Positions 26,175 to 36,248 of a stretch of DNA of 64,000 nt are shown piece by piece. The stretch is from contig NZ_JARKNC010000008.1 in assembly GCF_029360805.1 (NCBI RefSeq), forward strand, positions 618,339 to 682,338. Direction: 5' to 3'. The position numbers and the translations under genes were made by a program. Below the pieces are notes generated by a model. The model saw nothing but the letters and a program-made list of their open reading frames with translations. It was not told the DNA's origin and did no database searches. The stretch comes from Daejeonella sp. JGW-45 (lineage in GTDB: Bacteria > Bacteroidota > Bacteroidia > Sphingobacteriales > Sphingobacteriaceae). How positions within the stretch are numbered: position 1 is the first letter of the stretch; every line of letters begins with the position of its first letter.

Positions 26175-26801
26175 ATGAGTCTTTCAGATGTGTTTAATAA
26201 AAAGAAGAAGAATAAAATGGATGAGAATAGCAAACCTGAAGATCAGGAACTGAATGAATTGCAGGAAGAGAATGTATTGCCTGAAGACGAGAGCAAGCTA
26301 GATACCGAAAACAATATTGAGAATAATCCGGAAACCGCAGAGGAAGCTTTAACTGAAGAAGAACGCTTAAAAGCCGAGGTAGCAGAATGGCAGAATAAAC
26401 ACCTGCGTTTATACGCAGAATTTGACAATTTCAAACGCCGCACAAGTAAAGAACGCCTTGAATTACTCCAGATGGCAGGAAAAGACGTGATCGTTGACCT
26501 GTTGCCTGTTCTTGACGACTTCGAAAGAGCCCTTAAATCTATGGAGACCGCAACCGACGTTGAGGCAGTTAGAGAAGGTGTGAAACTTGTGCATCACAAA
26601 TTAAAAAATATACTTTCACAAAAAGGGTTAAAAGAAATGGAAGCGCGGGGCGCCGAGTTTAACGCTGACATTCATGAGGGGATCACTAATATTCCGGCAC
26701 CTTCGGATGAACTGAAGGGAAAGGTTGTTGATGAACTGGAAAAAGGCTATTATCTGAATGATAAAGTGATCCGTTTCGCTAAAGTTGTAATTGGATCATA
26801 A
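26175..26801 (+). CDS. grpE: Nucleotide exchange factor GrpE
   Basis: 208 residues. An acidic, disordered N-terminal part (about 1-65) precedes the long dimerising helix (LRLYAEFDNFKRRTSKERLE) and the beta domain that opens the DnaK nucleotide cleft (NADIHEGI...VVDELEKGYYLNDKVIR). It drives ADP release from DnaK. A second in-frame ATG at 26217 could be the start. dnaJ follows after 67 bp on the same strand; dnaK is not in the window. Confidence 0.95.
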   Translation: MSLSDVFNKKKKNKMDENSKPEDQELNELQEENVLPEDESKLDTENNIENNPETAEEALTEEERLKAEVAEWQNKHLRLYAEFDNFKRRTSKERLELLQMAGKDVIVDLLPVLDDFERALKSMETATDVEAVREGVKLVHHKLKNILSQKGLKEMEARGAEFNADIHEGITNIPAPSDELKGKVVDELEKGYYLNDKVIRFAKVVIGS

Positions 26802-26868
26802 GAAAAATATAATGACCAGTAAAAGGGGATCAACTGGTTTTTGCTTAAGAGCATTTCTGTAAAATAAA

Positions 26869-28035
26869 ATGGGGAAGAGAGATTACTACGATGTCCTGGG
26901 TGTCACCCGCAGTTCAAGCGCGGATGATATTAAGAAGGCATATCGCAAAATGGCTATCAAGTATCACCCGGATAAAAATCCGGGTGATAAGAAATCTGAG
27001 GATAACTTTAAGGAAGCTGCCGAGGCCTACGAGGTCTTAAGCAATGCTGAGAAAAAGAAACGCTATGACCAGTTCGGCCATGCCGGCGGGGCTGCTAGCG
27101 CTAACGGCGGCGGCTATGGCGGCGGCAATATGAACATGGAAGATATCTTCAGCCAGTTTGGAGACATCTTTGGCGGCGGCGGCGGTAGCCCTTTTGACAG
27201 CTTTTTTGGCGGCCAGCAGCAATCACGGGGCGGACGCAGGGTATCGAGGGGCAGTAATTTAAGGATCAAGGTAAAACTCAACCTTGAAGAGATCGCCAAG
27301 GGAGTAGAGAAAAAAGTAAAAGTTAATAAACAGGTTGTTTGCGATACCTGCGACGGCAGCGGTGCCAAAGACAAATCATCGTTTCACACCTGTCATACCT
27401 GCAACGGCAGCGGCTCCGTGCGGCGCGTTACAAATACCATCCTCGGCCAGATGCAAACCACCAGCACATGTCCTACATGTAACGGCGAAGGATCTGAGAT
27501 AACTGCCAAATGTACAGTTTGCCATGGTGAAGGGCTGACAAGAGGTGAAGAAACCATCACCATAAACATTCCGGCTGGTGTAAGCGAAGGTATGCAGCTG
27601 TCCATGAGCGGCAAAGGAAATGCCGCGCCGCGGGGCGGTGTTCCTGGTGACCTGATCATCCTGATCGAAGAATTACCACATGAATTCCTAAAAAGAGAAG
27701 GAAATAATATAATTTATGATCTTCATATTAGCTTCATTGATGCCGCTATAGGCTCAAGTGTAGAAATTCCTACGATCGATGGTAAGGCTAAAATTAAAAT
27801 AGAACCGGGTACACAGGGCGGAAAAATTCTTCGTCTGAAATCGAAAGGTATCCCCGAGGTCAATTCATATCATCGCGGGGATCAGCTTATTTATGTTAAT
27901 ATATGGACGCCAAAAGCATTGTCCAAGGACGAACGTGAGATGCTCGACAGACTGAAGGATTCTCCAAACTTCAAGCCTCAGCCCGGAAAAAATGAAAAAA
28001 GTTTCTTTGATAAGATGAAAGAATATTTTGAATAA
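26869..28035 (+). CDS. dnaJ: Chaperone DnaJ
   Basis: 388-residue class I J-protein. J-domain 5-66 with HPD (YHPDKNPGD), Gly/Phe-rich linker (about 70-125, several GGG runs), then four zinc motifs [24 protein letters not shown] and CTVCHGEG, and the C-terminal substrate-binding domains. It hands unfolded proteins to DnaK and stimulates its ATPase. Forms a pair with grpE and ends at a strong terminator. Confidence 0.97.
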   Translation: MGKRDYYDVLGVTRSSSADDIKKAYRKMAIKYHPDKNPGDKKSEDNFKEAAEAYEVLSNAEKKKRYDQFGHAGGAASANGGGYGGGNMNMEDIFSQFGDIFGGGGGSPFDSFFGGQQQSRGGRRVSRGSNLRIKVKLNLEEIAKGVEKKVKVNKQVVCDTCDGSGAKDKSSFHTCHTCNGSGSVRRVTNTILGQMQTTSTCPTCNGEGSEITAKCTVCHGEGLTRGEETITINIPAGVSEGMQLSMSGKGNAAPRGGVPGDLIILIEELPHEFLKREGNNIIYDLHISFIDAAIGSSVEIPTIDGKAKIKIEPGTQGGKILRLKSKGIPEVNSYHRGDQLIYVNIWTPKALSKDEREMLDRLKDSPNFKPQPGKNEKSFFDKMKEYFE

Positions 28036-28080
28036 GAAAGCAGCGCGAGAATTGAGATTCGAGCCTCCTGCCGACAAAAC

Positions 28081-28114
28081 AAAAAGCCCATTCTCCTCGG
28101 ATGGGCTTTTTTTG
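28081..28114 (+). terminator. Intrinsic terminator after dnaJ
   Basis: AAAAAGCCCAT (28081-28091) pairs with ATGGGCTTTTT (28101-28111), followed by more T. A strong stem with a U tract 45 bp after the dnaJ stop. Confidence 0.9.
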
Positions 28115-28249
28115 GCGCTTATTTTTAAACAGTGTCTCACTCAATAATTTTACACAAAAGCCACTTTTCATCGCTTATTGATCGGGTAAATGGCAAGAAC
28201 TTTTAATAATTTAGCAATGCCTTAGAAAATATAAAAAACTCAGATTCAG

Positions 28250-30337
28250 ATGAATACTTTTCCGGAATATAGCCGTTCCCTGTTAACCTGCGCACTGACG
28301 CTATTATTTTATTTTAATTCTGCTTTTGCTCAGAGCAAAATAGACTCCGTTCAAAAAATGAATGAAGTTGTGATACGCGCGTACCTCTCTGATCAGCCGA
28401 TCCTGAAAATACCAGCATCTGTAAGCTACATTGGCAGTAAAGCTCTTAACGACCAACCAGGCATATCAATGCTTCCGGCCCTTAACAGCCTACCCGGTAT
28501 TCGCATGGAAGAACGGTCACCTGGCAGCTATCGTCTCTCTATCCGCGGAAGTTTGCTCCGTTCACCATTTGGCGTCAGGAATGTTAAAGTATATATTGAT
28601 GATTTCCCGCTGACGGATGCCGGTGGTAACACTTACCTGAACTCCCTTGATGTGGGTAGTATCAATAACATTGAAGTCCTGAGAGGACCGGATGGAAGTC
28701 TCTTCGGCGCTAATTCCGGAGGGGTGGTGCTGCTAAATCCTTTTGACAAGCGCTCCGACAGCAGCTGGGCATCTGCAAATATTACCAGCGGCTCGTATGG
28801 ATTATTTCAGGAGAAAATTGCCGTTCAAAAAAAATGGAACAACAATTACCTCAACATCAACCATTCCTACCAAACCTCCCAGGGTTATCGTGAGCATAGC
28901 TCCATGCAACGTCACTACGGCCAGGTTGGTTACAGGTGGAATTACTCCAAGATCAGCCAGGTACGTTTCCTCGCCCTATATTCAGATCTCGACTATCAAA
29001 CACCAGGTGGCCTAACTCCTGCCCAGTATGCAGCAAATCCTAAACTGGCGCGTCCTTCTACTCCTGCCGTTGCCGGACCTGTCGCTCAAAAGGCCAGGAT
29101 CGACAATAAGACATTCTTTGGTGGTGTGGCTCATGAGACCAATTTGTTCAGAAACTTTCGCCATGTCCTGGCCCTTTACGGCTCTCATACCAATTTCCTG
29201 AATCCATTCATAACAAATTATGAGGTACGTGATGAAGGCACGCTTGGCCTTCGAACCTATTTCGAACTGTCGGGCAATTCAAACAGTAACATTAGCTGGA
29301 AATGGAATGCCGGTCTTGAATTACAGGGGACGAGTGCTGACATTGCAAACTATGATAATAACCGGGGTACCAGGGGTGACCTTCAGGCACAGGACGATAT
29401 AAATTCCCGTCAATTCTTTTATTTTACTCGTTTTTCGGCTAATATAGGCGAACGCCTTACTGCCGAAGTTGCAGCCAGCTTCAATTATTACAAGTACGAA
29501 TTTGATAAAAATATACAGACCCCGACTTCAAATGCTGTCAGGAAATTTGACCCTCAATTAATGCCCCGCTTTGCTTTAGCTTACCAGATAACAGATGGAT
29601 TTGCATTGAGAACATCCGTAAGCCGTGGTTACTCGACGCCGACAATTGCAGAAGTCAGGGCGTCAGACAATAAGATCAATACAACCCTTGAATCCGAAAC
29701 AGGGTGGAATTATGAGGGCGGTATACGCTTAAGAGACCGGACAGACCGGTTCTGGCTGGACGCATCTTTGTTCAATTACCGGCTCGAAAGCGCTATCGTT
29801 CGTCGTGTAAATGCTGACGATACCGAATTTTACCTGAACGCGGGGGGCACCAAACAATCAGGCTTCGAAACGCAGGCTTCGTACTGGCTGATTCGCCCTG
29901 GAACAAAGGGACTTATCAGTGGGCTCCAGTTGCAAAACAGCTATACCCTCAGCAAGTATTATTTTAGAAATTATTTAAATGGTACGGCTAATTACTCAGG
30001 TAATCGGCTGACCGGTGTACCGAGAGGCGTGGTAGTGACTGGTGTTGATCTTCGTATCGACAAACATTTTTACCTGTTCGGCCAACATAATTACACATCT
30101 AAGATTCCATTAAATGATGCCAATAGTTTATATGCCGGCGATTACCACCTGGTTCACTTTAAGGCAGGATGGAGAAAAACTGCATCGAAAAAACCATCTC
30201 TGGACGTTTTTGTAGGAGTAGATAACCTCCTCGACAAAAAATACAGCCTTGGAAATGACCTTAACGCATTTGGAAACCGCTATTTTAACGCAGCGCCGCT
30301 AAGAAATTTCTTCGGAGGGATGAAACTGACGCTTTAA
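28250..30337 (+). CDS. TonB-dependent outer-membrane receptor
   Basis: 695 residues. Signal peptide about 1-28, cut after a hydrophobic run ending SAFAQ. The plug domain follows (about 35-165), with LPGIRMEERSPGSYRLSIRG and VEVLRGPDGSLFGANS-like features, then a 22-strand barrel ending in ...NFFGGMKLTL with the terminal aromatic/hydrophobic pattern. There is no N-terminal carboxypeptidase-like domain and no SusD gene next to it, so it is not a SusC-type glycan receptor. It likely imports an iron chelate or cofactor; the ligand is unknown. Monocistronic, between two terminators. Confidence 0.9.
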   Translation: MNTFPEYSRSLLTCALTLLFYFNSAFAQSKIDSVQKMNEVVIRAYLSDQPILKIPASVSYIGSKALNDQPGISMLPALNSLPGIRMEERSPGSYRLSIRGSLLRSPFGVRNVKVYIDDFPLTDAGGNTYLNSLDVGSINNIEVLRGPDGSLFGANSGGVVLLNPFDKRSDSSWASANITSGSYGLFQEKIAVQKKWNNNYLNINHSYQTSQGYREHSSMQRHYGQVGYRWNYSKISQVRFLALYSDLDYQTPGGLTPAQYAANPKLARPSTPAVAGPVAQKARIDNKTFFGGVAHETNLFRNFRHVLALYGSHTNFLNPFITNYEVRDEGTLGLRTYFELSGNSNSNISWKWNAGLELQGTSADIANYDNNRGTRGDLQAQDDINSRQFFYFTRFSANIGERLTAEVAASFNYYKYEFDKNIQTPTSNAVRKFDPQLMPRFALAYQITDGFALRTSVSRGYSTPTIAEVRASDNKINTTLESETGWNYEGGIRLRDRTDRFWLDASLFNYRLESAIVRRVNADDTEFYLNAGGTKQSGFETQASYWLIRPGTKGLISGLQLQNSYTLSKYYFRNYLNGTANYSGNRLTGVPRGVVVTGVDLRIDKHFYLFGQHNYTSKIPLNDANSLYAGDYHLVHFKAGWRKTASKKPSLDVFVGVDNLLDKKYSLGNDLNAFGNRYFNAAPLRNFFGGMKLTL

Positions 30338-30372
30338 AGAGCTAACGGCTTTTTTCAACCCGGATTAAAATG

Positions 30373-30404
30373 AATGAGCAAACAGCGTGTTTGCTCATTT
30401 TTTG
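30373..30404 (+). terminator. Intrinsic terminator after the TonB-dependent receptor
   Basis: AATGAGCAAAC (30373-30383) pairs with GTTTGCTCATT (30389-30399) around a 5-nt loop, followed by a T run. Confidence 0.9.
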
Positions 30405-30503
30405 TTGCCATAAATTGAAACTTATGGTATATTGATTGTTAGTAGATTATTTTCTGAAGCAAATACACGAACGTATTACATTAACATCAGACCTGAAAAC
30501 CGC

Positions 30504-31613
30504 ATGTTTACTGCTACCCCTTCCCTCTCCAAAAGCATTTCCATCCTTTTCTTTGCTTTCCTGGTGATCAGCGGGATGTATTTCGGACGCGAATTCCTGA
30601 TTCCAATTGCTATTGCATCGCTCCTGGCGATGCTTTTCGTGCCCCTTTCACGATGGTTTGAACTCAGGGGAATAGGGCGCACTCTGGCAAGCCTGCTGTG
30701 TGTACTGACATTGTTAGCCGGCATAGCCGGAGTAATTACCCTTTTATCATGGCAAGCCTCCGATATTTCAAACGATCTTTCTCAAATCGGCGAACGGCTT
30801 AGTCAAATTGGAAATGATCTGCGACAATTTATCGCAAGAAATGTTGGTATTTCTGCTGAAAAACAGAAAGAATGGATGGATAAACAGTCCGTAGCGGGGT
30901 CGGGGCCATCCATGGGCACAGCCGGGACAATTTTAAGCTCTGCGATGAGTATCCTTGTAGATTGTATTTTGGTGCTTGTCTATTTATTTCTGTTTATCTG
31001 TTCAAGAGCTCATTTGAAAAAATTCGTACTTACAATAGTCCCCTCATCGGAAGCCAAAGAAGCGGATCAAATCATTAATGATGCTGGTAAAATGGCTCAG
31101 AGGTACATTTCTGGCATGAGCATGATGATCGTTATGCTGTGGATCCTTTACGGGATCGGATTCAGTATCGCGGGAGTCGAAAACGCGCTGTTTTTTGCTG
31201 TACTCTGCGGAATCCTGGAGATAATTCCATTTATCGGAAATATAACCGGAACGGCTCTAACAATACTAATGGTTATCTCACAGGGAGGCGACAACTCAAT
31301 GATACTTGCTGTTCTGGGCACCTACGCGATAATACAATTTATGCAGACCTATATACTTGAACCGCTGGTAGTCGGCTCAGAGGTAAACATCAGTCCGCTA
31401 TTTACCATCCTGGCCCTCGTTTTCTTTGAGCTCGTGTGGAGCATACCGGGAATGATCCTTGCCATCCCTATGCTTGGTATCGTAAAGATATTGTGTGATC
31501 ACATTAAGCCTCTAAAACCTTATGGTTTATTAATCGGCAGGGAAAAGAATCGCGACCCACGGATCTTCATGGCGGTTAAAAGCTGGTTTGGCCCGGCGGC
31601 GAAGAAAAAATAG
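30504..31613 (+). CDS. AI-2E family transporter (PerM-type permease)
   Basis: About 369 residues from ATG 30504; a TTG at 30432 would add 24 residues that look non-coding. Seven or eight transmembrane helices, with a soluble segment near 90-150 (LSQIGERLSQIGNDLRQF) and the conserved C-terminal core GILEIIPFIGNITG and LEPLVVGSEVNISPL that defines the family. Members export autoinducer-2, act as Na/H antiporters, or have unknown roles. The substrate cannot be inferred. Confidence 0.87.
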   Translation: MFTATPSLSKSISILFFAFLVISGMYFGREFLIPIAIASLLAMLFVPLSRWFELRGIGRTLASLLCVLTLLAGIAGVITLLSWQASDISNDLSQIGERLSQIGNDLRQFIARNVGISAEKQKEWMDKQSVAGSGPSMGTAGTILSSAMSILVDCILVLVYLFLFICSRAHLKKFVLTIVPSSEAKEADQIINDAGKMAQRYISGMSMMIVMLWILYGIGFSIAGVENALFFAVLCGILEIIPFIGNITGTALTILMVISQGGDNSMILAVLGTYAIIQFMQTYILEPLVVGSEVNISPLFTILALVFFELVWSIPGMILAIPMLGIVKILCDHIKPLKPYGLLIGREKNRDPRIFMAVKSWFGPAAKKK

Positions 31614-31731
31614 GGCCTAAAACCTCGCGTTATGTAATATTTTGATAATTTACGCGACTAATCATCGGCGAAAGTAAGCGTACGAAAAAAACCTGCTGAG
31701 CTCCGCTGAAATCGTTAAATAAAAACCCAAG

Positions 31732-32628
31732 ATGCTAAGTATAAGAAATATTGTTAAACAATACGCAAACCACCGGGCGCTGGACGATGTGTCTATCGAA
31801 GTCGAAAAAGGAAGTGTTTTTGGGCTCCTCGGGCCAAACGGTGCCGGTAAAACCTCCCTTATACGAATTATAAACCAGATCACTGCGCCTGATAGCGGAG
31901 AGATTTATCTGAACGGGGAAAAATTAAATCCCTCTCACATCTCAAAAATAGGATACCTGCCGGAAGAACGCGGCTTATATAAAAAGATGGAGATCGGAGA
32001 GCAAATGCTTTATCTGGCACAATTAAAGGGGCTTAGCCGACACGATGCTACCGAGCGGATCAAATACTGGTTCGAAAAAATGGAAATTGTAAGCTGGTGG
32101 AAAAAAAAAGTTGAAGACCTGAGCAAGGGAATGCAGCAGAAAGTCCAGTTTATTGCTACTGTTGTGCATGATCCTGAATTAATCATCCTCGATGAACCGT
32201 TCTCCGGCTTTGATCCCCTAAATGCACAGGTGATCACAAACGAGATCCTGGAACTCAATAGCAAGGGAGCGACGATCATATTTTCGACCCACCGGATGGA
32301 ATCTGTAGAGCAACTCTGCGACAGCATCGCCCTTATTCACAGATCAAAGAAGATTCTGGAGGGAAAAGTGAAAGAGGTAAAAAACAGGTATCGCAGCAAT
32401 ACATACAGGGTAGGCTTCACCGGCCAGCTGACTTCCTCAGAGAATTCAATGTTCACCATCCTCAGCAGTACCTCTGATAACAACGACACGCATTTAACAA
32501 TTAAAGTTGGCGAAAAATATGCAGCTAATGATGTGCTGAAGTTCTTAATCCCGCAGGTGGAGGTAAACGAATTCATGGAAGTAATTCCCAGCATGAACGA
32601 TATTTTTATTCAGAACGTAAAGAACTAG
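31732..32628 (+). CDS. ABC transporter ATP-binding protein (NatA-like)
   Basis: 298 residues. Walker A LLGPNGAGKTS, signature LSKGMQQKVQF, Walker B LIILDEPFSGFD, and a C-terminal extension of about 80 residues (DUF4162-like). This matches ATPases of ABC-2 exporters such as NatA/YhaQ. The permease gene begins 3 bp after its stop. Together they form an inner-membrane exporter, possibly for sodium or a toxic compound. Confidence 0.9.
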   Translation: MLSIRNIVKQYANHRALDDVSIEVEKGSVFGLLGPNGAGKTSLIRIINQITAPDSGEIYLNGEKLNPSHISKIGYLPEERGLYKKMEIGEQMLYLAQLKGLSRHDATERIKYWFEKMEIVSWWKKKVEDLSKGMQQKVQFIATVVHDPELIILDEPFSGFDPLNAQVITNEILELNSKGATIIFSTHRMESVEQLCDSIALIHRSKKILEGKVKEVKNRYRSNTYRVGFTGQLTSSENSMFTILSSTSDNNDTHLTIKVGEKYAANDVLKFLIPQVEVNEFMEVIPSMNDIFIQNVKN

Positions 32629-32631
32629 ACC

Positions 32632-33930
32632 ATGAACAAAACATTACTTGTTATAAAACGGGAATACTTTACCAGGGTTAAGAAGAAGTCGTTCCTGTTG
32701 ATGACATTCCTCGTGCCTATGTTAATTATAGGTATGTACGCACTCATGATAGGATTGGCTATAAAGGGCGGCGACAATGTGCCGACTGTAGAAGTTGTTG
32801 ATGATAGCGGCATATTTACACGAGGTTTTAAAGACAAGAAATCGGTTAAATTCCAAAACTCAGTGAAAACTCTTGACCAGGCAAGGAAAAAAGTGGTAAA
32901 TAATGAAGACGCATTCGTGCTCCATATTCCGAAAGATATAGCTGCCGGCGGGAAACTACAACTCTTCTCTCAAAAAAAAGCCGGGATCTCGGTTATAAGC
33001 ACTATTGAAGATCAGATTAACGAGCAGATGCGAAATAAAATGCTCGAAGACGCAGGGATAGACGCAGAGACACTCGACAATATTAAACCGAGCTTTTCAG
33101 TAGTTTCAAAAGAGTTAACTGCTGAGGGTGAAAAAGACAGCAGCTCCGGAGCAGCCATGGGAGTAGCTTTTGCCGCTGCTATTCTGATATACATGTCTCT
33201 TTTCATCTACGGTGTTCAGGTAATGCGTGGCATTATAGAAGAGAAAACAAGCCGGATCGTTGAAGTTGTAATTTCGTCAGTTAAACCGTTTCAGCTGATG
33301 CTGGGCAAAATTGTCGGAATAGGGCTTGTTGGTCTTACCCAATTTTTACTTTGGATTATTCTTTCTGCCTCACTGGCAGCTGTTGCTACGAACATGATCT
33401 TTAAAGACAAGATTGAAGCGGTAAAGTCTAACATGCCCGGGCAGGCGGCAGCCGTAGCAGAATCCAATAAAGGGGTAGACTTACTGAATGCGCTTGGAAC
33501 GGTAGAATGGGGCTACATCCTCCCCTTATTCCTTATATTTTTTATCGGCGGTTATATGTTATACAGCGCTTTATTTGCTGCGGTCGGTTCTGCAGTAGAT
33601 AGCGATACAGAAACGCAGCAGTTTATGCTTCCCATTACGCTCCCTCTGTTGTTTACCTATATCATGTCCTTTAGCTTCATTGTTAATAACCCCGACAGTT
33701 CTTTATCATTCTGGCTGAGTATTATTCCCTTTACTTCTCCTATCGCTATGATGGTCAGGCTGCCTTTTGGGGTACCGTTCTGGCAATTGAGCTTATCGAT
33801 CGCGTTACTTATCGGTGGTTTCATTTTAACGACTTGGGTTGCTGCCCGGATCTACCGAGTTGGAATTTTAATGTATGGCAAGAAGGTGAGCTTTAAAGAG
33901 CTGGGGAAATGGTTTATGTATAAGGGATGA
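32632..33930 (+). CDS. ABC-2 type transporter permease (NatB-like)
   Basis: 432 residues. One N-terminal transmembrane helix (about 20-42), a periplasmic domain of about 130 residues, then five or six C-terminal helices. The conserved ABC-2 motif VMRGIIEEKTSRIVEVVISSVKP occurs just after the second helix, and SIIPFTSPIAMMVRLPFG near the end fits NatB/YhaP permeases. Pairs with the ATPase immediately upstream; the phosphatase gene follows 5 bp downstream. Confidence 0.9.
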   Translation: MNKTLLVIKREYFTRVKKKSFLLMTFLVPMLIIGMYALMIGLAIKGGDNVPTVEVVDDSGIFTRGFKDKKSVKFQNSVKTLDQARKKVVNNEDAFVLHIPKDIAAGGKLQLFSQKKAGISVISTIEDQINEQMRNKMLEDAGIDAETLDNIKPSFSVVSKELTAEGEKDSSSGAAMGVAFAAAILIYMSLFIYGVQVMRGIIEEKTSRIVEVVISSVKPFQLMLGKIVGIGLVGLTQFLLWIILSASLAAVATNMIFKDKIEAVKSNMPGQAAAVAESNKGVDLLNALGTVEWGYILPLFLIFFIGGYMLYSALFAAVGSAVDSDTETQQFMLPITLPLLFTYIMSFSFIVNNPDSSLSFWLSIIPFTSPIAMMVRLPFGVPFWQLSLSIALLIGGFILTTWVAARIYRVGILMYGKKVSFKELGKWFMYKG

Positions 33931-33935
33931 GATAA

Positions 33936-34850
33936 ATGGATACACGTGTAGCCGTATTGGACCTCGGGACGAATACTTTTCACCTGCTGATCGCTGATAT
34001 TGCCGCCGGTACGCCACAGATCCTCTATACCGGTACTATAGCAGTTAAATTGGGCGAAGGAGGGATCACAGACGGTACGATTTCGCATGAGGCATGCCGC
34101 AGGGGGCTCGGTGCCCTGAGTGAATTCAGAAAACAAATAGATTACCATCAGGTTACCCGGATAACAGGCGTTGCTACATCAGCGATCAGAAGCGCATCTA
34201 ATGGCGCTGACTTCCTTGCAAGAGTTAAGTCCGGGACGGGAATTGAAGTTAAAACAATTGACGGCGAACAGGAAGCTTTACTTATTTATGAAGGGGTAAG
34301 GAACGCCTTTCGTCTGGAGCAGAATAACCTGATCATTGACATTGGCGGGGGCAGCGTTGAGTTTATAATCTGTAGTAGCGATAAAATTCATTTCAAGCAA
34401 AGCTACCCGATCGGAGCTGCCAGGCTAATGGATCAATTTCATCACTCAGATCCCATAACCATTCATGACATTAGCCGCCTTACTGCTTATCTTGACAGTA
34501 CCTTATATGAGCTTAAACAGCAGCTCGAAATCCATAGACCAACAGTTATCGTGGGGGCAGCAGGTGCCTTTGAAACTTTCGCAGTTTTTCAGGAACCGGG
34601 TTTCAAGGCAAGCTTTTCCAAACCAGGCTTTGATTTCGATTATCGTCAATTCGGTAGTATTATAGATATGATTATTAACAGCTCCCATGCGGAAAGAACC
34701 AATATGCCTCAGATCATACCTGTCCGGGTGGATATGATCGTCGTAGCGGCAATACTGATCAGCTATATTTTAGAAATTTCAGGGATCAAAGTTCTTAAGC
34801 TATCTACTTATTCGGTGAAAGAAGGCATTCTTTTCGGAATGCTGAAATAA
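33936..34850 (+). CDS. Ppx/GppA family phosphatase
   Basis: 304 residues of the acetate/sugar-kinase/Hsp70 fold. Phosphate loop 1 is VLDLGTNTFHLLIAD (about 6-20); the second is IIDIGGGSVEF (near 131), and the catalytic Glu lies in TIDGEQEALLIYEG. This is the short, two-domain form without the HD-like C-terminal part. The family hydrolyses polyphosphate or pppGpp. The start is 5 bp after the ABC permease. The 3' end overlaps the convergent membrane-protein gene by 43 bp. Confidence 0.9.
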   Translation: MDTRVAVLDLGTNTFHLLIADIAAGTPQILYTGTIAVKLGEGGITDGTISHEACRRGLGALSEFRKQIDYHQVTRITGVATSAIRSASNGADFLARVKSGTGIEVKTIDGEQEALLIYEGVRNAFRLEQNNLIIDIGGGSVEFIICSSDKIHFKQSYPIGAARLMDQFHHSDPITIHDISRLTAYLDSTLYELKQQLEIHRPTVIVGAAGAFETFAVFQEPGFKASFSKPGFDFDYRQFGSIIDMIINSSHAERTNMPQIIPVRVDMIVVAAILISYILEISGIKVLKLSTYSVKEGILFGMLK

Positions 34851-35527
34851 GTATTTGGCCGGAAGCAACCACGTTTAACTAATGTAAGGTTCCATAACAT
34901 CATAATGAAGAAGCAGATACTGAAGAAAAGTTCTCCTATCTCCTCTTCGTGCCCGGTTTGAAAGTCAAGCATCAAAATAGCTGCGATTGTAAACCCACCC
35001 CTCAGGAACATCGGTGGAAATATAAAATGCCTTAAAGGCAAAGTGTCGGATATAGACTGCCTGTTACGCATCAGGCCGGGAAGCAGGCTACCATAGACAA
35101 ATAGCACCAGTAAAGCTATATGTTTGGTCTTTATTTGAAATATTCCCTGGAAGGTATTGTGAAGATTAATTTCATTCTGATCACTATACTCTCTAAATAC
35201 GCCTGTCGTTTCAATATTAAAAACCCGCTGCCCCCAACTTATTTCTTCAAGCCCGGCGAGAAAATTGAAACCGACGAACAGAATAAAGAACCAGTGAAAA
35301 TAATTATACCTTAATTTGATCCGGGAGGCTACAAACAGGGATAGCATGCCGGCGGCGATCAAAAACGCAAAGGTCATCCATTCCACGACACCGTCTTCCC
35401 GGATTATCTGGCGGTACAGACCTTTATCTATAAGATAAAATGCAATGAAGATCAGCGTTAAGACTGGAAAAAGATATAATCCCAATCTGGGAATCCAGCC
35501 GGTCTCGCTTTTGTGAATGAGTACCAT
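34808..35527 (-). CDS. Membrane protein with GLEEISWGQR and EEEIGE motifs
   Basis: 239 residues with six or seven transmembrane helices. The motifs LAGLEEISWGQRVF (near 90) and HNTFQ, and HEEEIGELFFS near 195, place Glu and His pairs close to membrane surfaces. I recognise this motif set from uncharacterised bacterial membrane proteins but know no function; a metal-dependent enzyme is conceivable. The last 43 bp run antisense over the end of the phosphatase gene, encoding its final 14 codons there. The upstream side (35528-35605) shows no clear promoter. Confidence 0.72.
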   Translation of the reverse strand: MVLIHKSETGWIPRLGLYLFPVLTLIFIAFYLIDKGLYRQIIREDGVVEWMTFAFLIAAGMLSLFVASRIKLRYNYFHWFFILFVGFNFLAGLEEISWGQRVFNIETTGVFREYSDQNEINLHNTFQGIFQIKTKHIALLVLFVYGSLLPGLMRNRQSISDTLPLRHFIFPPMFLRGGFTIAAILMLDFQTGHEEEIGELFFSICFFIMMLWNLTLVKRGCFRPNTYFSIPKRMPSFTE

Positions 35528-35605
35528 ACCACGGATACCACAACATTCGTACTAAATGTAAAATAGCCCGTTACCGGTAGTTGTAAACAATTTATTAAAA
35601 GAACA

Positions 35606-36178
35606 TTAAATAAAAGTGCACAATTCCTGGTACAGTCGGTGTGTAGGAAGACCGACAACATTGGTATACGATCCGTTTATTCTTTCAATAGCAATCAGGC
35701 CGATCCACTCCTGGATACCGTATGCTCCGGCTTTATCTGAAGGATTACCATTCTTAATATAATATTGGATCTGCTCAGCACTTATTTCCCGGAAATATAC
35801 CTCTGATACTTCACAGAAACTCCGGATCTGTCCATTTTTCACCAGGCTGACAGCAGTAATAACTTCATGCATTCTTCCCGACAGGGTCGAAAGAATTTTA
35901 AACGCATCATCATCATTTTCAGGCTTTCCAAGAATCCTTCCGTCGATCACGACGATCGTATCTGCCGTAATAACAACTTCATCATTGACGAGCTCGTCAA
36001 ATGCCTTCGCCTTTTTCTCAGATATATAGGTAGCGATTTCCGCCGGGCTTAATCCTTCAGGGTATGATTCGTCAACTTCCTTTAGCACTATCCTGAAATC
36101 AATTCCCAACAGCTTTAAGAGTTCCTGTCTGCGTGGCGATTTGGAAGCAAGAATTATAGGCGGGAAACGATTATGCAT
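35606..36178 (-). CDS. maf: Maf-family nucleotide pyrophosphatase
   Basis: 190 residues, family length. Seen: LASKSPRRQELLKLLG (N-terminal substrate loop), ISEKKAKA, ITADTIVV with the catalytic Asp, and GSYTNVVGLP at the C-terminus. The YhdE-type Maf proteins hydrolyse dTTP, UTP and modified pyrimidine nucleotides, acting in the cytoplasm. Located after the Spy-like gene, from which it is separated by a terminator. Confidence 0.93.
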   Translation of the reverse strand: MHNRFPPIILASKSPRRQELLKLLGIDFRIVLKEVDESYPEGLSPAEIATYISEKKAKAFDELVNDEVVITADTIVVIDGRILGKPENDDDAFKILSTLSGRMHEVITAVSLVKNGQIRSFCEVSEVYFREISAEQIQYYIKNGNPSDKAGAYGIQEWIGLIAIERINGSYTNVVGLPTHRLYQELCTFI

Positions 36179-36200
36179 ATGGATCTGGTTTCTCCAAAAA

Positions 36201-36226
36201 TAAGAAAAGCGGCCATGAGCCGCTTT
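36201..36226 (-). terminator. Intrinsic terminator of the Spy-like gene
   Basis: On the minus strand AAAGCGGC (36226-36219) and GCCGCTTT (36213-36206) form an 8-bp stem with a 5-nt loop, followed by TTCTTATTTTTGG. It lies just after the stop of the gene at 36249. Confidence 0.75.
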
Positions 36227-36248
36227 AATAATTTAAGAGAAATAAAAA

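Noticed and set aside
28178-28214. Promoter of the TonB-dependent receptor
   Set aside because: TTG and TAATTTAG are 26 bp apart, too far for the Bacteroidetes spacing.
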